In this document: positions 18,957 through 25,374 of the stretch, one piece after another
Position numbering within the stretch: position 1 is the stretch's first letter
Layout: every line of letters begins with the position of its first letter
From: Pseudomonadota bacterium
GTDB taxonomy: Bacteria > Bdellovibrionota_C > UBA2361 > OMII01
Direction of reading: 5' to 3'
Length of the DNA: 38,157 nt
NCBI GenBank assembly: GCA_026390555.1
Contig: JAPLFS010000060.1
Span: 1 to 38,157 of the forward strand
Position numbers and translations under genes: made by a program
Notes under the pieces: generated by a model
Seen by the model: the letters and a program-made list of their open reading frames with translations, nothing else
Databases searched by the model: none
What the model was told of the DNA's origin: nothing

Positions 18957-19235
18957 ATGAAATTACTCCCTCATATTATTATCATTCTTGTAGCCACAGC
19001 CTCCGCGCCTACGGCTGCTGCTCAATGTCGCGTTCTTACGGATCAACGTGTGAGCTCACTGGCCTGCGGACCACAGTTACAACCACAATTGGACAAGAAG
19101 GCCCCGAAGCCAAGCAAAGAACAGGGGGCTGGCGAGAGCAGCGCCAAGTCCTTGATTCGTATAACAAAGGTGCGTGGCTTCTCAGGGGGAGTTCATAGCG
19201 CAGCGCGGCGTATCAGATATATCAGCTCGCGTTAG
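18957..19235 (+). CDS. Small exported protein of unknown function
   Basis: 92 codons. An N-terminal signal peptide is plausible (MKLLPHIIIILVATASAPTAAAQ, cleavage after AAA), followed by a charged, Lys/Ser-rich stretch and a basic C-terminus (ARRIRYISSR). No family is recognised and no strong ribosome site precedes the ATG. It lies between nadA (54 bp upstream) and the phosphatase gene (99 bp downstream) on the same strand. The signal peptide is the main reason to believe it is real. Confidence 0.5.
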   Translation: MKLLPHIIIILVATASAPTAAAQCRVLTDQRVSSLACGPQLQPQLDKKAPKPSKEQGAGESSAKSLIRITKVRGFSGGVHSAARRIRYISSR

Positions 19236-19257
19236 ATACCTTAAGTCACATTTTAAC

Positions 19258-19288
19258 CGATATGACCCACAACTATGGGTACATATTG
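19258..19288 (+). promoter_or_regulatory. Long hairpin upstream of the phosphatase gene
   Basis: A 12-bp stem with one bulged A and one G-T pair. The arms are CGATATGACCCA (19258-19269) and TGGGTACATATTG (19276-19288), with loop CAACTA. It ends 46 nt before the ATG at 19335. No T-run follows, so it is not a standard terminator; it could be a leader structure or an operator. Confidence 0.45.
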
Positions 19289-19334
19289 AGAAAGCGCCCC
19301 CGCATGCGTATAGGGCCTCCTCGAACAAGGAACA

Positions 19335-19892
19335 ATGAATACTAACCCAGAGCCACTACCGAAGAGTGCAAATGCTTTCGTGAAGCTGCTGAAATGCGCC
19401 GGGATTTCTCTGCCGGAGCTTGAGCCATCAGACCTTAAGGTTCCTCGCACGGCTCGCGGATACCAGATAACAGATACTATCCTCGTCTCTCATTGGATCC
19501 CTGCGTTCAATCCAGAGTTCATCTCACGGTTTGGGATAAAATCGATCCTCTGTCTCGATGGTAAATTACGCTCCTCGTTCGCCTCTGCGTTAGGAGTTGA
19601 GAAGATAATCTCATTTAATATGCCTGACGGAAAGGGAACGACCCCTAACATGATTCACCACTTGGTTGATACTCTTAAAGAGCTGGTTGATCACCACCCC
19701 TCTGTTCTCGTGCAGTGCAACGCTGGCCAGAGCAGATCTCCCTCAATTGTGGCGGCTTACCTCACTAAGTATAAGAGCTACTCTTTGAAAGACGCCTTGC
19801 AACTAGTAACACAAGCTAGATCTCCTGAACGTGAGGTGAAGATGTGGAAAGAGACCCGTAGCGCAATTGAGCGAGCCTTAGGGGATCTATGA
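19335..19892 (+). CDS. Dual-specificity-like protein phosphatase
   Basis: 185 aa, soluble. The signature loop VQCNAGQSRSPSIVAAYL gives catalytic C128 and R134 in the CX5R pattern, with the usual His before Cys replaced by Gln. D98 (NMPDGKG) is placed as the general acid, and SILCLDGKL matches the beta-strand before it. AAGGA lies just before the ATG. The stop overlaps the next start (ATGA, 4 bp), so it is translated with the ParB/Srx-like gene. The substrate is unknown; relatives act on phosphotyrosine/serine, nucleotides, sugars or RNA caps. Confidence 0.82.
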   Translation: MNTNPEPLPKSANAFVKLLKCAGISLPELEPSDLKVPRTARGYQITDTILVSHWIPAFNPEFISRFGIKSILCLDGKLRSSFASALGVEKIISFNMPDGKGTTPNMIHHLVDTLKELVDHHPSVLVQCNAGQSRSPSIVAAYLTKYKSYSLKDALQLVTQARSPEREVKMWKETRSAIERALGDL

Positions 19893-20545
19893 GCACGTTA
19901 GTCGGTAAGATTTCCCCGGCATTATCTAATCCTAAGGTTGAGGTAAGCGTAGAGCCAGTTAATAACAAACCAGCAACCCCTTCCTACAAAACGGAATCTG
20001 AAGGCGCAAATTTAACTCTGCCTTCTCTAGATCGGAGAGAGTATGTTCTGGGACTTTTTAGAGATCAGGTCCTAACCACCTGGATACCAAAGTGTAACGA
20101 GCTAGGTTTTGATGCGGTTGCATTTTTTAAGGAGGCAGAATCCTGCGGAGCTATTAAGTGCAAGATGTATACCCCAAAGCAGCTCTTAGATTTGGATAAT
20201 GTGGACCGCCTTTTATGGAAGGAAGAGTACCATTACTCCGATGTGCTTAAGAAGATTAAGATGCCGCTCGATCCCGATCGCTCCTTCGCTGAGCCATGCG
20301 AAGGTCCAGTTCTCTTCATACGGTGTCCAGAGCGTAATAATGGTATAATTATAGTGAACGGCAATCACCGCACTGGCGCGGTTATGCTGAAAGAATACAA
20401 TCCTGATCGTCACCCCCTGTACGTACTGGAGTTTGCCTCTATTGAGGTCTATAAAAAACTAACCGGAATCACTCCCTCCGACATACTCTACATAGGTATC
20501 GAGGAAAAAAGTGGTGGACGACGCGAACCATTAGCACGCTCCTAG
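19889..20545 (+). CDS. ParB/sulfiredoxin-fold-like protein paired with the phosphatase
   Basis: 218 aa, no signal or membrane segment. The clearest motif is IIVNGNHRTGAVML at residues 154-167 (G158, H160, R161, A164), matching the GxHRxxA phosphate-binding motif of the ParB/Srx superfamily. The preceding strand (GPVLFIRCPE) and following YVLEFASIEVY are compatible with that fold. The superfamily includes CTPases, nucleases, sulfiredoxins and a free-serine kinase, so the activity cannot be fixed from sequence. The first ~45 residues are Pro/Ser-rich and probably disordered. Coupling to a phosphatase suggests opposing or sequential phosphate chemistry; this is inference. Confidence 0.7.
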   Translation: MSTLVGKISPALSNPKVEVSVEPVNNKPATPSYKTESEGANLTLPSLDRREYVLGLFRDQVLTTWIPKCNELGFDAVAFFKEAESCGAIKCKMYTPKQLLDLDNVDRLLWKEEYHYSDVLKKIKMPLDPDRSFAEPCEGPVLFIRCPERNNGIIIVNGNHRTGAVMLKEYNPDRHPLYVLEFASIEVYKKLTGITPSDILYIGIEEKSGGRREPLARS

Positions 20546-20556
20546 CCCTGATAGCC

Positions 20557-21357
20557 CTAAAAGGAATAAAGCACCGTCACACCACCCCAGAACTTATTAA
20601 CGGTATTTTCGTCCTCGGAAGCGCTATAGGCAATCGTAGGATTAATTATAACCTCACCGATAGAAACCTGAGTTGAGATTCCTGAGGTAATCTGCACCAA
20701 TCCGTTCTTGGCATAAACCTTTTCTCCATTTGCGGAGAAGCCAAAATCACTGAAGAGGGTGACATGGAACGCTCCCTCGCCACTCTTCTCAAAGGTGTGG
20801 CTGATGTTTAAATCGTAATACTGCATATTATAGAGCTCATACTCATGAAATACCGTCAAGGTTGGCGCCAACATTGTATCGAGTGCTAAAGCGCCCCACA
20901 CCTCGCGCCTTGATTGCCTATCATCTGAGCTATCGGGAAAGGTGTACCAGTAATGGCCGATGGAGGCTGTAATTCTGGAGTAGGTATAGTCGTACGATAA
21001 CCCCTGATCCATCTCAATAAAGTGCGCAGAGTTATCTCGATTATCGAGCGGTAGCTGCATCCACAGGATAGCGTTGAGCATTCCGTGCTGCCCCAGCTCT
21101 AAATGGGCTTGTGCCGAGGGTTGCAATGAGAGCCCCTCATGGAAAAGCTGCCCACGAAACATGTAACTTGAAAGTAGTGACATTGAGGTATCAAATGAGA
21201 GCGGTAAGGGCTCCGCCGTTTCAAATTCAGGGGGAGGGAAAAAGAGCGAGTGCGCCGGGCCATCGGCTCGGCAGAGCGCCGAAAAGCACACAAAAACTAC
21301 GAGCGTTATGCAAACAAGCAGGCGCCGTAGTAGCGTATGATTACGTTTCCAACTCAC
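20557..21357 (-). CDS. Putative outer-membrane beta-barrel protein
   Basis: 266 aa. A signal peptide (hydrophobic core ~10-28, cleavage likely after CRA near residue 31) precedes a domain rich in alternating amphipathic strands (MSLLSSYMFRGQLF, LSYDYTYSRITASIGHYWYTF, FHVTLFSDFGFSANG). It ends in the barrel-like VTVLYSF with terminal Phe, the usual BAM recognition feature. It resembles uncharacterised TorF/MipA-type porins in general form, but no family is certain. It lies 26 bp after the 92-aa gene and converges with the ParB-like gene 11 bp away. Confidence 0.75.
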   Translation of the reverse strand: MSWKRNHTLLRRLLVCITLVVFVCFSALCRADGPAHSLFFPPPEFETAEPLPLSFDTSMSLLSSYMFRGQLFHEGLSLQPSAQAHLELGQHGMLNAILWMQLPLDNRDNSAHFIEMDQGLSYDYTYSRITASIGHYWYTFPDSSDDRQSRREVWGALALDTMLAPTLTVFHEYELYNMQYYDLNISHTFEKSGEGAFHVTLFSDFGFSANGEKVYAKNGLVQITSGISTQVSIGEVIINPTIAYSASEDENTVNKFWGGVTVLYSF

Positions 21358-21383
21358 GCGGCCCCTCCCTGCGCTGCGGATAA

Positions 21384-21662
21384 CTAGGGAATAAGACGAC
21401 GCATTTCTTGCATCACAGAAACAGCTTCTTTGAATACACTTATCTTTTTATATGCCCGTTCGGGATACAGACCAGCCAGCGCCAGAATGCGCAGGTTGCC
21501 TCTCATAATAGTTTCAAAGCGAGCGCCCTCGAATTGGTGTATCGAGGCACATAACGCAGCATTTATGCCGAGCCAGCGTGGGCTCAAAGCTCCTTCAGCA
21601 GGAACCTTAATAGCGCTGCAATTCTTATCTTTTTCGGGGGATGTTTCTATCCAGAGACTCAT
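21384..21662 (-). CDS. Conserved-looking small protein of unknown function
   Basis: 92 aa, soluble, mixed sequence with a helical C-terminal half (FETIMRGNLRILALAGLYP, VFKEAVSVMQEMRRLIP). No family is recognised. A good AGGGAAG ribosome site lies a few bases before the ATG, which supports the start. That site is the 3' strand of a long complementary stem in the leader, so translation may be controlled. The downstream outer-membrane gene is 26 bp away and likely in the same operon. Confidence 0.65.
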   Translation of the reverse strand: MSLWIETSPEKDKNCSAIKVPAEGALSPRWLGINAALCASIHQFEGARFETIMRGNLRILALAGLYPERAYKKISVFKEAVSVMQEMRRLIP

Positions 21663-21754
21663 ACTACTTCCCTGTATTCATAGCCGTGCGACATAATCCA
21701 CACGGTGAAGAGGATTCATTCCTCTTACAGGAAGTAAACGTCAGAAGGTTTACT
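21663..21754 (-). promoter_or_regulatory. Structured leader with ribosome-site sequestration, riboswitch-like
   Basis: On the minus-strand RNA, UACUUCCUGUA (21736-21726) pairs with UACAGGGAAGUA (21676-21665), 11 bp with one bulged G, closing a three-way junction. Inside are AAGAGGA/UCCUCUU (7 bp, loop AUGAA) and CCGUGUG/CGCACGG (7 bp with one G-U, loop GAUUAUGU). The closing stem buries the GGGAAG ribosome site just before the ATG. An upstream hairpin AGUAAAC/GUUUACU (21754-21733, loop of 8) uses the same 5' bases, so the two folds exclude each other. No known riboswitch class is recognised. Confidence 0.6.
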
Positions 21755-21925
21755 GCGCTAAAGGATCTGGTGCATAAAATATTCTCATACTGCAAGACAT
21801 CTCTAAGTTATTGAATTGCCTACGATAAACAAACAAACCTCGAACTTACTGCGCGCGCTCTCCGTATTCGCTACGATCAACACTTCAGTAAAAACCGAGA
21901 GACAGATAAGATATCGCAAGAACTT

Positions 21926-21964
21926 ATCTTTTTAACCTTCTACAAATTTATACTGGGGTGAATA
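21926..21964 (+). repeat. 39-bp direct repeat, copy 1, with dispersed-repeat core
   Basis: Matches 22097-22135 at 36 of 39 positions. It begins ATCTTTTTA and ends with the core TATACTGGGGTGAATA. After this the sequence reads CGTTAG rather than GTTAAG, a one-base insertion relative to the other copies. The 5' end forms the 3' arm and T-run of a hairpin. Confidence 0.85.
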
Positions 21965-22016
21965 CGTTAGCCCCTATCAAGGGGCGAGTTTGCGGAGCAA
22001 ACTGGGGTGGAAACAA

Positions 22017-22037
22017 TAACTATTTACCCTAAAATAA
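22017..22037 (-). repeat. Degenerate inverted copy of the dispersed repeat
   Basis: Read on the minus strand, 17 of 21 positions match the version at the lysC end, including an exact GGGTAAATAGTTA. It lies between the two direct-repeat copies in the opposite orientation. Confidence 0.5.
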
Positions 22038-22096
22038 GCGTCCCCGATCAGGGGACGTCAAGAAATGCGGGGCTTTAGGACCGATCTCAAGATCGA

Positions 22097-22139
22097 ATCT
22101 TTTTAGCCATCGACAAATTTATACTGGGGTGAATAGTTA
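22097..22139 (+). repeat. 39-bp direct repeat, copy 2, with full 22-bp dispersed repeat
   Basis: The 22-bp part at 22118-22139 is identical to 37289-37310. The GGGGTGAAT within it can pair with ATTACCCC at 22144-22151 (one bulge), giving a hairpin 25 nt before the TraD-like start codon at 22176. Confidence 0.88.
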
Positions 22140-22175
22140 AGTAATTACCCCACAGGTCGTCTATAGTAAGTAACC

Positions 22176-24425
22176 ATGAGAGTTCTTTGCATCCACATGC
22201 CTCGGCGCGGACTTAACGAAGCCTCCGCTTTCCTCGAGACCACGTTTGACGTATTGAACGTAAAGTTATTTCTGCAGCAACTAGACGAGCTTGCGGAGTG
22301 CTGCTGGAAGCCATTTTCTCTAGAGATCTATGCTCATAGTAACATGGTCTATTTATGTATGGCTGGTGACGACTCGATTCTTGATTTTCTTGTCATCGGC
22401 ATCTATACCTGGATGGGGGATTGCGAGATTCACGACGTCGAGGACTACACCCTAAATATATCTAACAAGGCCGTCGTCGTTGGATCAGACTTTAAATTAT
22501 CGCGCCCAGACATCTATCCGATGAGTGACTACGTATCGATGAAGACCGATTCATTGGTTCCGGTTGTTACAGCCCTCTCTCAAGTTAATGAGAGTGACAA
22601 GATGCTTATTCAGATTATGGTGCGGCCTATCCGAGATACTCCGTGGCTGCACCTGAAGTTGGCACTAAGCCGCGCAGAGGAGAACTTTAAGGCACCCTTT
22701 AGAGCCAGGCGCTGGCTTAGGAAGAACCTGGGGGCCCCAACACAGAAACTTGTACTCGATAAGTGTGCGAGGAGACTCTTCTGGATTAACTACAGAATCA
22801 CCGCCATACATGAGCCAACATCCTCAACAACCGATAGTAGGGCTCAGACCCTTGAACGACTTTCGCAGAGCGTTCATCTCGTCGCTAATGCCGCACGAAT
22901 CTACAATACAGTTGATGAAAATAGATTTATATTGCGCCGACTTGAGAGCGGAAAATCGTGGCTTCATAAGGTCCAGGCAAGGTTGTTCTACAAACCGTTT
23001 CGGGTTACCTCATCAGAGCTTGCAACATTCTGGCATCCGCCAGCGTTACAAAATGTCCCCATAACGGCGCAGGTGATCTCCAGAAAAGCCGCTCCTCCGT
23101 GCCATCTACCAACTCAGATTGAGGACCCGAATGTGTGCAACTTTGCTCACACTAACTTCAGAAGTCAGGAGACCATCTTCGGCATAAAGCGCTTTGATCG
23201 TAGGCGACACATGTACGTTGTTGGAAAATCAGGCAGCGGAAAGTCGTGCTTGCTCCAACTCCTAGTGCGCAACGACATAGAGAACGGCTTTGGTTGTGCG
23301 GTACTCGACCCTCATGGTGACCTAATTGATGATATCTTGCGCCTCGTACCACAACACCGCATCAATGATGTGGTGTTATTTGATCCCTCCGATCCAAAAT
23401 ACGCTCCGAGCTTCAATCCGATGGACCCAATTCGACCTGAGCTGCGCCTCCGCGTTACGCTTAGCTTTCTAGATACCTTTAAGCGTGCCTTCGGGGCCGA
23501 CTGGTCTGAACGCATGGACCATGTTCTGCGCTACGCCATGCTTGGCCTCTTAAGTGCTCCTGGCTCCAACATACTTTCTCTACGTCGCATGCTATCTGAT
23601 GAAGCATTCCGCACAGATATAGTTAGGCGTGCCACAGATGAGTCTGTAAAACGCTTTTGGTTGCGAGATTTTGCTGCTAGGCGCGAAGACTTCGAGGAGG
23701 GGCCGATCTCAAGACTTCTTAATAGAATCGACGAGCTGCTCGCTACCGAGACGATGCGTAACGTATTGGGGCAATCAGCAAACCTCTTTAACTTTCGTGA
23801 GTTCATGGATAGCAGAAAGATCGTACTGCTTAAGATCTCTAAAGGCGTGCTCGGATCAGAGAATGCCAACATGCTCGGATCTATGCTGATCTGGAAGATA
23901 TACGAAGCGGCCATGTCGCGTGCCGATATCCCAGCCAGCGATCGTCAAGACTTCTTCTTCTACGTAGATGAGTTTCAAAATTTTGCAACCGAGTCCTTCT
24001 CTGAAATCCTGAGTGAATCACGGAAGTATAACCTCTGTTTGACCTTTGCCAATCAGTTTTTAGAGCAACTTCCTGCATCGGTTAGAAAAACCGTTTTTGG
24101 TAATATTTCAAATCTGATTACCTTCCGTGTTGGCGCAGACGATGCCAATATAATCGCTAAAGAGCTCCAGCCTCAATTCGGTAGCGAGGACATTATTAAC
24201 CTTCCATTAAGGGACTTTTATACCAGATTGAGTGTAGACGGAGAGATTCAGGAGGCTTTTTCTGGCCGAACGATCGATCTTCAATATCCCGATGCAGAAC
24301 ATAACTATTCCGATGAGTGTATAGTCCAATCGCGTAAAAAGTACTGTGTGCCGATCGAAGACGCTCGCAGGCAGACGGCGCCGAATGGTGCTGTGCCTAA
24401 TAACAAGCGCGGGAACGCCCCTTAA
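22176..24425 (+). CDS. Orphan TraD/VirD4-like P-loop ATPase
   Basis: 749 aa. An N-terminal ~290-residue region is not recognised. It is followed by a FtsK/TraD-type motor core: Walker A GKSGSGKS (350-357), the family strand AVLDPHGDLIDDIL, Walker B FFYVDEFQNF (~592-601), and the TraM-recognition-like part SRKYNLCLTFANQFLEQLP. It matches the VirD4/TraG group that pumps DNA in conjugation and is often found as single genes in genomes. No membrane helices stand out at the N-terminus, unlike most coupling proteins. No relaxase or type IV channel gene is nearby. It converges with the TPK gene, ending 8 bp from it. Confidence 0.85.
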   Translation: MRVLCIHMPRRGLNEASAFLETTFDVLNVKLFLQQLDELAECCWKPFSLEIYAHSNMVYLCMAGDDSILDFLVIGIYTWMGDCEIHDVEDYTLNISNKAVVVGSDFKLSRPDIYPMSDYVSMKTDSLVPVVTALSQVNESDKMLIQIMVRPIRDTPWLHLKLALSRAEENFKAPFRARRWLRKNLGAPTQKLVLDKCARRLFWINYRITAIHEPTSSTTDSRAQTLERLSQSVHLVANAARIYNTVDENRFILRRLESGKSWLHKVQARLFYKPFRVTSSELATFWHPPALQNVPITAQVISRKAAPPCHLPTQIEDPNVCNFAHTNFRSQETIFGIKRFDRRRHMYVVGKSGSGKSCLLQLLVRNDIENGFGCAVLDPHGDLIDDILRLVPQHRINDVVLFDPSDPKYAPSFNPMDPIRPELRLRVTLSFLDTFKRAFGADWSERMDHVLRYAMLGLLSAPGSNILSLRRMLSDEAFRTDIVRRATDESVKRFWLRDFAARREDFEEGPISRLLNRIDELLATETMRNVLGQSANLFNFREFMDSRKIVLLKISKGVLGSENANMLGSMLIWKIYEAAMSRADIPASDRQDFFFYVDEFQNFATESFSEILSESRKYNLCLTFANQFLEQLPASVRKTVFGNISNLITFRVGADDANIIAKELQPQFGSEDIINLPLRDFYTRLSVDGEIQEAFSGRTIDLQYPDAEHNYSDECIVQSRKKYCVPIEDARRQTAPNGAVPNNKRGNAP

Positions 24426-24433
24426 ACGGCTAC

Positions 24434-25060
24434 TTAAGATACCGCGCCGACGCACATGACAACCATCCCATCGAAAACCTCTATACACACCTCACCCCCA
24501 AGCGCTTGATTGCCCACTCCACGCGAGCCGATCTGAAGATCTTCTCGATTTAATGGATAGCGCACCCCTGAGAGCGATAACGTTGTGGGCGAGCTCAAGG
24601 GAAGTGTAGAGACCACCTGGCCACTTTGCAGGGTAATTCGTTGCGAGCTTCCTGCCGAAACTATCTGACACTCCATCTTACCGTGATAAGCCCGGATAGG
24701 AATGCGTTTATGATAACGCACAAGTAGTGAAAGGTTGGCGATCGACTTATCTATCGCCCCCCCTACGATACACACTACAAAGAGCTCCGTTGCTCCACGT
24801 TCAATTGCAAGTAAAAGCGCCTTTTCCAGATCGTTTAGCTCCTGATTGGGAAGCTGCACGAACTCTGTCTTGGGGAACTTAGGCTGCACCTGTTCAAGAA
24901 CTAGGGAGTCGAAATCACCACATACGATATGAGGGGTAATACCGGGTGGGAGCTTTAGGATCGCTCCATCCGTTACAAGGATAAGATTACTCTTAGCCGC
25001 TAGCTTTTCAATGGTACTGTGATCAAAGTCGGGGCTATTGCCGATTATCAGGGCCTTCAT
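24434..25060 (-). CDS. Thiamine pyrophosphokinase-like protein
   Basis: 208 aa. Transfers pyrophosphate from ATP to thiamine to give ThDP. The N-terminal domain carries ILVTDGAILKL and the metal-binding motif CGDFDSL, followed by NQELNDLEKALLLAIERGA. The C-terminal beta domain (SGVRYPLNREDLQIGSRGVGNQALGGEVCIEVFDG) has the thiamine-binding SRGVGN pattern. It lies 44 bp after the SctU C-terminal gene on the same strand and may be carried in the T3S transcript. No thiamine-synthesis genes or TPP riboswitch were seen nearby. Confidence 0.9.
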   Translation of the reverse strand: MKALIIGNSPDFDHSTIEKLAAKSNLILVTDGAILKLPPGITPHIVCGDFDSLVLEQVQPKFPKTEFVQLPNQELNDLEKALLLAIERGATELFVVCIVGGAIDKSIANLSLLVRYHKRIPIRAYHGKMECQIVSAGSSQRITLQSGQVVSTLPLSSPTTLSLSGVRYPLNREDLQIGSRGVGNQALGGEVCIEVFDGMVVMCVGAVS

Positions 25061-25104
25061 AGGCCTTTTTATATACTACCAACCCTAACGACGCGATAGT
25101 ATGA

Positions 25105-25374
25105 CTAGGCCCGTTTCCTAACAAGCGCTCCAACCTCTACCATAATCGCTGCCGCAGCCTCAAATAGCTCACTTGGTATCTGCTGATCGATGGGTAAGGT
25201 CGCAAGGGCATCACACAGCGCGGGCTCTTCAACAACCGGAATACCGTAGCGTTTTGCGATCGCCACCATATGCGCTGCAAGGTCTAGCTCTCCGCGCGCG
25301 GTTAATATCGGTGCGGAATCCTCGCTGCCTGAAAATCCCAACGCAAAGGCCTCAAGATACTTTGATTTAGTCAT
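25105..25374 (-). CDS. sctU: Stand-alone SctU/FlhB cytoplasmic (C-terminal) domain
   Basis: 89 aa and wholly soluble. It aligns through its length with the post-cleavage fragment of FlhB/SctU: ALGFSGSEDSAPILTARGE, then LAAHMVAIAKRYGIPVVEEPALCDAL, then QQIPSELFEAAAAIMVEV. It begins about where the PTH end of a cleaved protein would begin, but has no NPTH. I place the start at 25374, not further upstream, because this ATG overlaps the kinase stop (ATGACTAA, 8 bp), has GGAGG just before it, and leaves exactly the domain. Stand-alone homologues (FlhX type) are known, but here the partner SctU in the same operon lacks this domain. Expected to dock with SctU(N) at the export gate. Confidence 0.88.
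   Translation of the reverse strand: MTKSKYLEAFALGFSGSEDSAPILTARGELDLAAHMVAIAKRYGIPVVEEPALCDALATLPIDQQIPSELFEAAAAIMVEVGALVRKRA

Larger units (their letters stand above)
21755..22175. other. Repeat- and hairpin-rich intergenic region
   Basis: No convincing gene. It contains a terminator-like hairpin (AGATAAG 21904-21910 with CTTATCT 21923-21929, then T-run), two copies of a 39-bp direct repeat, hairpins at 21970-21985 (GCCCCT/AGGGGC), 21987-22003 (AGTTTGC/GCAAACT) and 22039-22057 (CGTCCCC/GGGGACG), an inverted degenerate copy of the dispersed repeat, and GGGGT/ACCCC-type pairings. It separates divergent genes and so must also carry promoters for both directions, which I could not place. 21755-21903 shows nothing clear. 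Confidence 0.6.

Noticed and set aside
21904-22160. Integron attC array or CRISPR
   Set aside because: The GTTAG-type ends do not satisfy the attC consensus and no integrase is near. There are only two 39-bp repeats with one 132-bp interval, so there is no CRISPR spacing and no cas genes.
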